Shown here: in pieces, positions 33,287 to 43,726 of the stretch
Layout: every line of letters starts with the position of its first letter
How positions within the stretch are numbered: position 1 is the stretch's first letter
Assembly (NCBI RefSeq): GCF_018687715.1
Contig: NC_056767.1
Coordinates: 26,089,501-26,153,500, forward strand
Reading direction: 5' to 3'
DNA: 64,000 bases
From: Carya illinoinensis
Lineage: Eukaryota; Streptophyta; Magnoliopsida; Fagales; Juglandaceae
The notes under the pieces: generated by a model
Databases searched by the model: none
The model's input: the letters and a program-made list of their open reading frames with translations, nothing else
What the model was told of the DNA's origin: nothing
Made by a program: the position numbers and the translations under genes

Positions 33287-34600
33287 ATGAACACTCTGAA
33301 AGTAACAAGAATGTTCAAACAGAAAAAGAATAATGATCCGCGTACAAGATTGAAAGGGAAAATCCAGCGTGCTTTAGATCAAAGAAAAAGAGAGGGTGAT
33401 TTAGTACTTAATCTATTTTCCAGGATTCCAGATGTGCATCGGAAAGTGAACGAAGAAGCTTACACTCCTCAACTTATTTCAATAGGGCCTTTTCACTACC
33501 GCTCGCCAAAATTGCAATCGAGGGAAAATTACAAACTGAGATGTCTCGAGGATTTCTTGAGACGGGCCAATAAAGAGTTGGAGGATTTAGTAAGCACCGT
33601 ACTCTGCTTCCAACCATCGGTTCGCATGTTGTATGAACGGACAATTGAAATTGAGTCCGACGATTTTATAAATATGATCCTGGTGGATGCGTGCTTCATC
33701 ATTGAGTTTTTCTTGAGAGATTTGTCAGAACTAAAAAATTGGACTTTTGATGACAGTATAGAATTAAAGCCATGGATGATTTCTAGGATGAAATTAGACT
33801 TGATATTACTTGAGAATCAACTTCCTTTCAATATAATCGAGAGGTTATACGAGGAGCTTCCACACGAGTCTCGCCCAAAATACGGATCCAACTTCCTCGA
33901 GCTTGCCTTTAACTTCTTTAAAGCTCACAACCTTCAAAAGATACCTCCTGGTGAGATAGGTAAAGATGCGGTATTTCACTTTATTGATTTGCTGAGACAC
34001 TTTAACTTGCCTCATCACAGAAACCTCCATGAAAGAAGTTACGGAAATGTAGTTGGGAAAATGTACTGTGCCTCCCAGCTGGCTGAGGCAGGATTGAAGT
34101 TTAAGCCAATTTTAGGCGGATCCTTACTTGACCTAAGATTTAAGGAGGGAGTGTTGGAAATCCCATGTTTTCCATTAGACAATACCACAGAGATTTATGC
34201 ACGGAACATCATGGCCTGGGAGCAATGTCACTATCCAGATGAAGCATATGTTACTGATTATTTTATCATGTTAGATTTCCTCATCAATACAGGCAAAGAT
34301 GTGGATTTACTTGTTCAAGAGGGGGTCCTTGTGAAGGGCCCAGGCACCAACAGTAGAACAACTTTACCCACCAATTTGTGCTCAGGTATTTCACATTGGG
34401 GCATCAATGATTATTATTATGGTATCTGTAGACAATTGGTGGAATTCCGTAAAAGACGTTGGTATGTAATTCTGAAGAGTAGCTTGAAACGGGATTATTT
34501 TCGCACGCCTTGGATGGGTGCTGCTACCGTTGGTGCTATTATCTTGTTGATTCTCACTCTCATACAAACTATATGTACTGTCATTTCAATATTCAAGTAG
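33287..34600 (+). CDS. DUF247-3: DUF247 (UPF0481) membrane-anchored protein
   Basis: A duplicate of DUF247-1, about 85% alike by eye. The codon aligned with the DUF247-1 ATG is TTG here (33266), so I place the start at the next in-frame ATG, 33287, giving 437 residues. Family blocks are intact: EAYTPQLISIGPFHYRSPKL, MILVDACFIIEFFLRDLSEL, LILLENQLPFNIIERLYEEL, WEQCHYPDEAYVTDYFIMLD, and the C-terminal helix after YFRTPWMGAATVGAIILLIL. Near the N-terminus (33293-33335) two small indels shift and restore the frame, so about 14 residues differ completely from the paralogue (KVTRMFKQKK against TSDAGTEN). The domain start reads RIPDVHRKVN as in DUF247-1. Function within the family is unknown. Confidence 0.88.
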   Translation: MNTLKVTRMFKQKKNNDPRTRLKGKIQRALDQRKREGDLVLNLFSRIPDVHRKVNEEAYTPQLISIGPFHYRSPKLQSRENYKLRCLEDFLRRANKELEDLVSTVLCFQPSVRMLYERTIEIESDDFINMILVDACFIIEFFLRDLSELKNWTFDDSIELKPWMISRMKLDLILLENQLPFNIIERLYEELPHESRPKYGSNFLELAFNFFKAHNLQKIPPGEIGKDAVFHFIDLLRHFNLPHHRNLHERSYGNVVGKMYCASQLAEAGLKFKPILGGSLLDLRFKEGVLEIPCFPLDNTTEIYARNIMAWEQCHYPDEAYVTDYFIMLDFLINTGKDVDLLVQEGVLVKGPGTNSRTTLPTNLCSGISHWGINDYYYGICRQLVEFRKRRWYVILKSSLKRDYFRTPWMGAATVGAIILLILTLIQTICTVISIFK

Positions 34601-34734
34601 AGTGAAGTTGCTTGTGTGTCAAAAGTATAAGAGAGTGGTTAGCATGAGCGTGACAACTAAAATAATGAGAGTGAATCTGTTGTGCGTGTAAGAGTGAAAG
34701 CGATCTCTAGTTATAATGTGTTTGCCAATATCTT

Positions 34735-34740
34735 AATAAA
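34735..34740 (+). terminator. Candidate polyadenylation signal of DUF247-3
   Basis: AATAAA in tcttaataaagtg, conserved with the DUF247-1 flank. Confidence 0.5.
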
Positions 34741-34912
34741 GTGATTTTGGTTATTTTCTATTAAGAACTTCTCCAAACCCACGTGTGTTTTGTCCCTAAA
34801 TCTCGTTCCAAAAGTTGTGAACAGAATCTGTTATTCCAAAAGCGTTCGGAAAGATGATATTACGTTCGAATATTGAATTCAAATAGTTCGGAATAGAATA
34901 ATATGCTATGTA

Positions 34913-35391
34913 TAGATTATTTTATTGTCATTCCTCAGACCTACCAATCCAATAAATAAACAAATAAATAAAACTACAAAACCATTATATATTCATAGCT
35001 TTTGAAAATCTCCAATTTATGTAAATATCTCTTTCCTACTTTATTTGCATTTTAAATTTTGCACAAATATGTTCTATCTAAACATGAGTTATAAAAGAGG
35101 AATTTCAAATTTCGTGGAAATTACTTTATGGTAGATAGCTCGGTTTTTATATATGGCATTAATTGTTGCTGACTTGGTAGCCAAAGTCTCAATCTTTGGT
35201 CAAGTCTTTTTTCCAAATACTCTGCTTTTTCTTTGATTCATTAATTCAATCTCATTGTATGGACTAGACTACTCCACCACATGCGTTGGCCATGTTATAT
35301 CAAAAACCAAAATTCTATTTATGAATAGACGTTACTGCATGCTGGGTTCTAATGTTCCGTTTGGCCAAGTAATCCATTAACGGTAATGATC

Positions 35392-35429
<38 letters not shown>

Positions 35430-35690
35430 CCTTGACATAGGGAAGAATCCGCAATATATTTGGGGTATATTGGGATGGAAAAGGACTCGAAATGGATAGT
35501 ATTCCTTTGTGCTTGTTCGTTTAAACAACACAACTCCAACCAATTCATCGATCGAACACAAATGTTTGGGTGAATGAAATTGCTTTATTTTTTTGTGTAA
35601 TTAGTTGAGTTGTGAATCTTGCATGGCCATCCAAGAATAGACCTTCAAGCTTTAGTTTACAAATAGACCTACATCGTTGAAATCAATTAT
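34913..35690. other. Intergenic DNA with (TAA)n microsatellite
   Basis: About ten ATA/TAA units at 35395-35424. Otherwise AT-rich with no recognised gene. Confidence 0.5.
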
Positions 35691-35699
35691 ATGAGATGA

Positions 35700-38600
35700 A
35701 ATAGCAGGTAGTGACCCTGCCACAAGTGATGTGTCCTGTATGATGTGCGGATAAAGTTCTTACAACAAGAGAGGACCACCTCAGTCAATGTATATAAATG
35801 CCATCCCCCGCTATAGGTAATGGATTGGCTTCCTCTCCTTTTTCTCATATGCTCAAGTTGTTCTTCTTTCCCGCGATACTTCATTCTCCATACTTAGGTG
35901 TTGCCCAAGGTATAAAACATGTCGTTAACAGTGGCACCATCTGTGGAATCTTTATGAATAACATGTCATTTGTATATTGACAATGACACATTCGTAAACC
36001 ACTCGTGACTAAGAAGAATTAACAAGAAGCATGGAAGCAAAGCTCGTTGAAGTGGAAGACGTGTTTAGAAGACTGGCGATGAAGTGGGGAGGCTCCAACA
36101 AGAGAATGAAGCTCTCAGGAGAGGAAGCGATGGACCACTGAAAGATGTTAAACCACGCCAGAGTGAACACGCCGAGTCACAGAGTGCAGCGAGAGTAGAT
36201 GCAGCCAAGGAAGAGAGAAGATAGATGCATCACGAGTTATGTGGTCTTACAGATAAATACAAGGAGATAGCCAAGAAGATGGGTGCATCGTCCTCTGTGG
36301 ACCAACTGCTCACAAGCACTGATTTGCCATACAAAGCGGAGGTCATGGCCGCTCCTCTCCTTCCCAAATTCAAAGTCTCTTAAATGGAGATGTAAGACTG
36401 ATCCAAGAATCCCCTTGAGCATCCAAAAACTTTTAAGTCCCAAATGACCACGGGTTCTCGAGAGAGATAGCCTGCTGAGCCTTCCCATTAACACTGAAAG
36501 GCACAACGATAGGGTGGATCAGAGCGCTACCCTAGGGTTTGATCGACTGATTTGAGGAGCGGCCCGCCTATTCTTAACATAGTTTATTGCAAGTAGAAAA
36601 GGAGACAGCCTACAACCTACCTCCTAAACGTTAAACAACAAGTAGATGAAAGCCTGAAGGTTTACCTGTCTCTTTTCAACAAAGAGTGAATGACGACGGA
36701 CGACCAAGATGAGAAGATCACCTTGGTGGCTCTCTTAGGGGGCATCTAGCCATGAAACCCATTCATGGCAGAGCTGGCCAAGAAAACCCCCCAAAACATT
36801 GCAGGAATTCATGGACCACACAAACTGCTTCATTAATGTAGAAGACACCTTACAAGCCTTGACAACCCCCTGAAAGAACCAGTTGGAGCAAGCCGACAAA
36901 AGAGCCAGTGGATCCAACCGGGGGAAGGCTACTGAGAAGCCAAAGAAAGCCTAGCACGATACAAGGAAAAAGCAAACGTGTTGGCTAGGACTCAAGGTGT
37001 GAGATGGACCCATGCCAGCCTGAGTGTACAATAGGAGAATGGGTCGACCTCACAGGAGGATGGCCAACGAGATCAAAAGGACTGATGGTTTTGTATGTAC
37101 CATTAAACTGATCAGCACTGGTTCGAAGACTATTACACCCTGAAAAGAAGGATGGAGAAGTTGGAAGTTGGATAGACTGTTACACCCTATTAAACTGATC
37201 AGCACTGGTCGACCTCACACTTGCTCTCTTCACATCCCAAGTGGGACTGATGGCTAGCTGACCATGGAAGTGAGTGCAGGAAATTGCAGCAAAGTGAAAG
37301 TCCCATGTGGCGAAGAATTGAAAGCAAGGCACCTTGAAGTTCGCCTCAACTGTCCCACTTCATTAGGGCGAAAGGCCCATGCTAGCAAAGCCCGATATGA
37401 AGAGGTGTTTCCAACAAAGAAATCCTTGAGCAAACAGTAGAGGCACTCAAATGACACCACTATCACTTTCGATGAAGAAGAAGACAAGGGTTTGCTCCAC
37501 CCTCTTGAAGATGCCCTGGTGATAACCATGCAGATCACCAACTTTAAAACCTGGAGGATTTTGATTGACAAGTGTAGCTCAGCCAACATCTTGTGTTTCG
37601 GATGTGTTCACCAAGATGAGAATTGACAACAACAACCCTAGAATGCTCTCTGCAGGAGTTGAAGGACAGGAGCAAAGATGTGTGGACACTTGAGGAACAA
37701 GCTTGCAATGTAGGACATCGAGCAAAAAATGAAGGTAGGACGGGAAACTATAGCTAGTGCAAAAATGAAAGGTAGGAGAGATCAAAAGTGATGCAAGGAT
37801 TGAAAATGAAGCTCAAACAGAAAATGATGCTACGACGCAAACCTGAAGCTCATACACAAAAATGAACATGGGGGGGGGGGGGAAATGAAGGTAGGACAGG
37901 AAATTGCAGCTAGGGAGGAAAATGAAAGGGAGGATGGCAAACTTATGTGATTACGTAAATGAAGTTGGGTAGGAAAATGAAGGTAGGACATAAACATGAA
38001 GGTAGATTGAATCAACTGGGAGTTGGGTTCTCAAGCAGGTGATCCAACAACTGATAAAATTTTTTGGATCATGTGGGAGCTTAGGTCCATAAGAATTCGG
38101 CCCCTGATCAAAGTGGTAGAATCAAATTCATAGGATCACATGGGAACACAGCTTCAGAGTACAAGATATGACCTCTGATGATTGGCTATCGTGCACATAT
38201 CCAATCCCTAATCAAGTTGCTCAAAACTCATGGTAGTTCCTTTACAGGAGGCAAGTAAAGTGATCTCAAATCCCAGGTGAGCAACACAGCCCCTACGTAC
38301 CCCAGGGTGAGTAACAAAGCCCTTGAAGAGCAACAATGCTCACACCCTCAAGCAAAGTGCTCCTCACGAAGGGTGAGCAACAACAACGACTACTTTGCTG
38401 GGGTGAGCTGTTGCTCAGATGTGAGTTACAGTCCTTGATTACAAGATATGAGCATTTTGCTAGAATTTTGGCATCCAAAAGCAAGCAAAAATTGCTTGCA
38501 ACTCAAAGAACGTGAAAAGTATCCAACCCCATGCCAATAAAAGTACCCAAGGAGAGCAAAGAGTGTTCAAAAAATGATGTTCTCAAATGGGGACCAAAAG

Positions 38601-39170
38601 ATCTCACCCCGAGAAGTACTCAACAAGAGAGCAAAGCGCTTCTCACGAAGAGTGAGCAACAACTGTGAGCACTTTGCTTAGATGTGAGCTAAAGCCCTCG
38701 TCCTAAGGGAATGCTTGCACCCCTAGGCATGCGAGGGCACTCTTACCCATGGCGAGCAAAGAGTGCTTATACCTAACCGAGTAAAAGTGCTTGAACCTAC
38801 AAGGCAAGAAACATCAGCTCACACCATGGGTGAGTAAAAGGTGCCCCACCGAGGTGAGCAAAAGATATAGTGATGTTTACAAAAGTCAAAACTCCACCTG
38901 AGTAATAAAAGAATGTCCACACCATGGTGAACAAAGAGTGCTCGGACCCTAGGCAAGCACAGATAGTACATGTTCAGGGCGAGCATCTTGAAAGAGCATG
39001 AAAGTTTGGCTAAGAGTGCTTGCCAAGTGGAGTGGTGAGAGAAAGTGTTCATCCAGGACGGGAAAATGATGGTAGGCCAGAAAATGAAGCTTGGGCTGAA
39101 AAAAAAGTAGGACAAAAAATTAAGATATGCCAAAAAAATGCTTGAGTCCATGGCTGATCACAATGCTAGC
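35700..39170 (+). mobile_element. Degenerate Ty3/Gypsy (Tat-like) element with gag and protease only
   Basis: The segment before 35931 looks like the end of a 5' LTR, with promoter-like tatataaat near 35791. It is followed by a PBS-like tggcaccatctgtggaa (35932). gag remnants (about 36030-36930) and a protease remnant (about 37440-37620) follow. No reverse transcriptase or integrase is present; instead there is a degenerate repeat region (37640-39170). A matching 3' LTR was not identified, so the right end is uncertain. The PBS type and gag resemble plant Tat-lineage elements. It may be a non-autonomous gag-only derivative. Confidence 0.6.
36030..37620 (+). pseudogene. Gypsy gag and protease remnant
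   Basis: A short start at 36030 (MEAKLVEVEDVFRRLAMKWG...) leads to the retrotransposon gag block: ESLKVYLSLFNKE, TTDDQDEKITLVALLGGI and PFMAELAKKTPQNI (about 36650-36800). Later, NDTTITFDEEEDKGLL, LEDALVITMQITNFKT and RILIDKCSSANILCF (about 37450-37600) mark the protease, where the catalytic DSG has become DKC. At least four stops interrupt the region. The antisense frames across it are shadows. Confidence 0.75.
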
Positions 39171-39200
39171 ACCTAAGGTGAGCAAAGAGTGCTCGTACCT
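38230..39200. repeat. Degenerate tandem array of gagcaaagagtgct units
   Basis: The motif gagcaaagagtgct or close variants recurs at about 38345, 38556, 38631, 38756, 38931 and 39180, together with ctcacgaag(g/a)gtgagcaac (38363, 38645) and gatgtgag(t/c)ta. Spacing is irregular. It is non-coding and lies where Tat-lineage elements often carry tandem repeats. Confidence 0.6.
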
Positions 39201-40423
39201 ATGGGCAAGCAAAGGTGCATTTCTGAAATTACCCCTACTTTCAAAGTTGGTCTTGTAATTCAATCTTGTCTGTTGAGCTCTATTGCATGGACATCTTCTT
39301 CTAGATCTCTCCTTGTTTTGTTCGTATCTTTCTATATCACCAACAGCTATTCTCTCTTCTCCATTTCCTGTGTCTTCTCTCATTCTTGTGCACAGCCAGC
39401 TAATCACCAACAGTACTCATGTCTGAAGGCAGTAGGCGTTTTAAACTACAATTCCCCAGCACCAATGCCCTAATTTTCTCCACCAACCCAAGAAGGTGGC
39501 ACTCTTTGTCTGATCTCTCTCTTTCCACACATACACTACGGTGTCTTCTTGATCCTTGATTGATGAATCAGGTAAGTAAATTACAACCCACAGTATTGTC
39601 GTTGGTCTAGTTTTCTCATACCAATTATACCGCGATAGGTTTATGTCTTGTCTATGATCAACTACTTTCTAGTTGTGGAGATTTTTGGTTGTCGATGGTT
39701 CTAAACATTTCTGGTCGGATGGTTTTATTTGGACAAAGGGTGTTTCTGTCTAGTTTAATCTATTGTAGGGTATTTTAGTCTATTTGGTTTGTAGCATGAG
39801 CACTTTAGCCCAATCTTGAAACTGTAGCAGGGGCACTCTAGTCGGATTAGAACCTATATTAGAACAATTTAGTTCATGATGGAATCTATAGAGGGATAAT
39901 TTGGGCCAAGTTATCGCGTGAATTCCTACTGAGTAGAGCCTATACTTGCTCTTTTAGTTAGATCATAAACATACTCGGCTTGTTGACATCATCACTATAA
40001 AAATAAAAGGTTTTGCAAATGAAGATTTTCTATTATTTAAGATAAATTATTCAATAACGATAAAAAAAAAATAAAAATAAAAAATAAAAGGACAAGACTT
40101 TTAATCTAGCGGTCATTAGTTAATTTCTCATTAATTATCTCTTTCATTTTCCCATCATGTAACTCTTTTATCATTTTGTTATTACTTTTTCAATAAATAA
40201 AAAAATATACAATATATATTCAACTTATATATATTGCTATTGACTCTTCATTACTTACCGATTTGGCTTTGTTACCTATCAACTATTTTATTTTCAACTC
40301 TTTATATTCTCGCCAGTTTAGTTGTTATATTTATTGAGACTTCAATTTCCACGACTTAAAAGAATGCGCAATATTGCACAGGTTGACAACTAGTTACTGT
40401 ATATATAATTTTGAAAAAAAAAT
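39171..40423. other. Intergenic DNA
   Basis: 39200-39560 is pyrimidine-rich and leader-like with no firm gene. At 39740-39900 a loose repeat (tattttagtcta, gggcactctagtc) recurs. 39990-40420 is AT-rich with nothing recognised. Confidence 0.4.
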
Positions 40424-40592
40424 CTAGTTACAAGCATAATTGTGTATAACTAATATGAGTACCAATCTAATATGATTGGTTAAAAATTAGATTTTATTAA
40501 AAACAGTACTAATTTAAATTTTGAATATAAAAGAATCAGTATTGATGCACAAATTAGTACGTGACTTTGTTTGTACGTAGTAAAACTCAATT
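40424..40592 (+). mobile_element. Dispersed MITE-like repeat, third copy
   Basis: Runs from ctagttacaagcataattg to tacgtagtaaaactcaa. Very similar to 46698-46862 and, reversed, to the pair at 557-884 (shared tatgattggt and tactaatttaaatttt). Confidence 0.7.
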
Positions 40593-41317
40593 TTGAAAGC
40601 AGAAAGAACGTTGGTTGTTTTGAAGTGGCGTATAACTTCTCCAAACTCACAATTTTTCGAAGCATAAAGATCTCGTCAAATATTAATTGTAGAACAGCAA
40701 AATCTTTGAATTTTAACTTTCTCATCAAATAATATGAGTTGCATAACTCTTATTTTCATTCACTTTAATGGCTTATCAATGACTTTAATGATGTGTTGAT
40801 ACATAAAGTACTGAATAAAATCCATCCACATGGAGGTAAACTACATGTTTTGCATTAATAAAACCATTTCTTAGATGCATCTTTGTGTGTGATAGGCGCA
40901 CATTAGCAATTATGGGGGCTGCTATGGCCGCTTTGCTGCTCTAGTTTTGTGCAGCTTAAGCGATAGGATTGCCCTACATTTACTTGTAAAAAAAAAAATC
41001 TTTGTGTGTGTGTTTATATATATATATCCATATATAGATCGACGTTAATTACTTTGTTGGAAGAGTGAGGATGGAAATTCGCACATTAATTATAATATCA
41101 ACAACAACAGCTAAAGTTTGTATTAATTAATTAATACATGCTGTCAAATAATATTATTTGACAGCTAAAATGTTTGATGCAGCTTCGATGGGACCTGCAG
41201 AAAGTCTCCTGTTCCAAATCTCTCCCTGTTTTCTTTCTTCCGCTTCAGATACAAACAATTCCAAAACACGAAAGCAGAGAAATTAATTATAATTAAGATG
41301 CCGATGCGCATGCAGAT
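40593..41317. other. 3' flank of DUF247-4
   Basis: Mostly AT-rich. A (TA)n stretch lies at about 41017-41026. No gene was recognised. Confidence 0.45.
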
Positions 41318-42705
41318 CTACAACAGGGGCATGACAGTGCATGCTGTTTGTACGAAAGTGAGGACCAACAAGATAACAGCAGCAATAGTAGAAGCGCCCA
41401 TCCAAGGCGAGCGAAAATAATCCTGTTTTTCGGTAGCCTTCATGGTCCTTGTAGAAATTCTTCAAATCCTCACAAAGACTAAAATAATCAGGATTCATGG
41501 TTGAGTATGAGATATTGGTGCATAGATTGTTGACAAAAGCTGCATTGTTGTCACCCAGTCCATTCACAAGGATCCCCTCTCGAACAAGTAAATCCACATC
41601 TCTACCTGTATCGATTAGGAAATCTAACATGAAAATATAATCAGTAACATATGCTTCATCTGGATAGTGACATTGCTCCAAGGCCATGAGGTTCCGAGCA
41701 TAAATCTCCGTGGCATTGTCTAATGTAAAACTTGGGATTTCCAACACTCCCTTATTATATTTTAGGTCAAGGGAGCATTTGCTTGAACTTAGCTGAAACT
41801 TCAATCCTGCCTCAGCCAGCTGGGAGGCACAGTACATTTCCTTAGCCACTTGAGTACTTCTTTCTGGAAGCCTTTGGTGAGGAGGCAAGTAAAAGTATCT
41901 AAGCAAATCAACGAAGTGCATTATATCTAAATCTGGATCATCAGGACGTTTTTCTTGACGGTTGTGAAGTTCAAAGTAGTTAAAGGCCGTAAGCTCAAGG
42001 AAGGGTGGGTATATTGAGCGAGACCCGAGTGCAAGCATATACAATTTCTCGATTATAAAGAAAGGAAGTTGATTCTCAAGTAATATCAAGTCTAATTGCA
42101 TCCTAGTAGTTAGCCATGGTTTTAGCACCATAAAGTCGTCATCTGTCCAGTTTCCTGACCAATTTCTCAAGAAAAACTCAATGATGAAGCTTGCATCCAC
42201 CAGGATAATTTTCGTGGAAGTATCACGATCAAATGGAATAGGCCCTGCATAACATTCACGTACGCTTTCCTCCGAATCTTGCATAGTGCTTGCTAACTTC
42301 TTCATGTTTATCTTGGCTCGTTTCATGAAACTCTTGAGATATCTCATTTTATAGTTTTCCATTGATTGCAATTTTTTGTTGCCATGGTGAAAAGGCCCTA
42401 CTGAAATAACCTTAGGGATGTAAGCTTCTTTGTTCAATTTGCGAAGGGGATTTGGAACCCTGTAAATACTAGGACTGTTCATACGGGCCGGATTTTATCC
42501 GGCCCTGCACCGGAACCCGGTTATCCGGGTTCATAACCGGGTTCCGGTTACGGTTTTCGGCCCGGATCAAATACGGGCCGAAAACCAGATTACGAAACCC
42601 GGACCAATGCGGTCCAGGTATGGGTTTTAAAACCCTAATAATCCGATACCCGCATCCTTTAAAAGGAAAAACCGCTTCGTTGTCGCTTCGTTGATCAGAT
42701 AGACC

Positions 42706-42782
<77 letters not shown>

Positions 42783-43020
42783 CGAGCTCAGAAGAAACTT
42801 CAAACCCTAGCCTCCTTCGTCGTGCCCACTGACCCCGTGATGGCGTGACCCATCATCGTGACCCCATCGCTGAGTCATCTTCATCTCTTTTATCGCCGAA
42901 TCGTCTTCATCTCTCTCATCGCCGAAACTCGGAAGCCCCTGTCTAGTGCCGAGACCTAGCTTCCTCTACTGAGTTCCAAAACCCTAGCCGTCGGCCGTCG
43001 TCTCTCATTCATGGCTTTGT

Positions 43021-43091
<71 letters not shown>

Positions 43092-43726
43092 CCGAAACCT
43101 AGCTCGTGTCACTCTTCCTCTACCGATCGAAGATCTGTTCTTCATGGCCGTCGTCTTCTACTTTTCGCTCCGTTTATTTGCTATTTTATTTTTGGGTTCT
43201 ATTCGGTTTGGGTATTTGTTTTCTCTGTTTGTATTGTTTTCTCTTTGTTGATTTTAGGTTTGTTTTAATGAGAATGTTTTGAGTATTTTTATGGGATGTA
43301 TTTATATGCTATCAGTAGTCGAACAAGGGTTTTTTTTTTTGCTAGATCTACTCTTTCTTGTTGACGATGGGGTTCTTCTGTTTTTGGAAAAAAAAACACA
43401 CACCCGGGTTCTATCCGGAACCCGAAATCCGGGTTTTGAAAAACTCGGATTTATCCGGATTCCGGCCAGTATTAGAACCGGGCTAACCCAGTGCGAGTTT
43501 CGGCCCAGATTTAATACTCGGGTTCCGGTCCGGGTACACCCAGATTTCTGGGTCGGAACTTGGATGAACGGGCCTAGTAAATACGACATTTAGGTAATGG
43601 GAGAGGCTCTAGTCCCTGTAAGGTTTCTTCGAGTTTTTTTGCCCATTCTGGATAATCAAGACATTCATTTTCTGTTGAAGTATTTGTTTGATCTCCTCGA
43701 ATGTTATTATTTGTTGATTCATCCAT
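41318..43726 (-). pseudogene. DUF247-4: DUF247 gene split by an hAT-like insertion and frameshifted at the C-terminus
   Basis: Exonic sequence starts at ATG 43726 (MDESTNNNIRGDQTNTS...) and runs in frame to the insertion. It resumes in frame after the element and one target duplication, so the empty site reads PKCRIYRVPNPLRKLNKEAY. The main body (42461-41440) has EAYIPKVISVGPFHHGNKKL, IILVDASFIIEFFLRNWS, LILLENQLPFFII and EQCHYPDEAYVTDY. Near 41437 the frame slips: the family ending (QDYFRSPWMGAS plus hydrophobic helix, stop at 41318-41320) is in another frame, while the open frame runs on to 41283 with unrelated residues. A 399-codon frame starting at 42482 uses an ATG inside the transposon end. 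The minus-strand leader (ttatcagtggcaaagagaaa, about 44190) resembles the DUF247-1 and DUF247-3 leaders. Confidence 0.9.
42470..43576. mobile_element. hAT-like non-autonomous transposon (1107 bp) in DUF247-4
   Basis: Flanked by a perfect 8 bp duplication gtaaatac (42462-42469 and 43577-43584). Terminal repeats: taggactgttcat on the left and, reverse-complemented, taggcccgttcat on the right. An 8 bp duplication with such ends is the hAT signature. Subterminal DNA is rich in ccgg/gggccg motifs in both orientations. The interior holds two long (CT)n tracts (42709-42779, 43030-43088) and leader-like DNA with aaaccctag motifs, resembling the 5' end of a captured host gene. No transposase is present. 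The open frame at 43011-43268 (Leu-Ser repeats) is produced by the (CT)n tract. Confidence 0.9.

Larger units (their letters stand above)
31975..34912 (+). repeat. Segmental duplication unit B carrying DUF247-3
   Basis: Matches 2350-5690 from ccctttctctgctttcgtgt through the 3' flank. It lacks the two MITEs found in unit A and so preserves both empty sites. Confidence 0.85.

Noticed and set aside
37254..39473. Series of minus-strand frames of 60-111 codons
   Set aside because: They are antisense shadows of the Gypsy gag-protease relic and of the degenerate repeat array.
43011..43268. 85-codon frame with Leu-Ser repeats and a hydrophobic tail
   Set aside because: Generated by the (CT)n tract in the hAT-like element; the hydrophobic part comes from T-rich leader-like DNA. 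No homologous protein was recognised.
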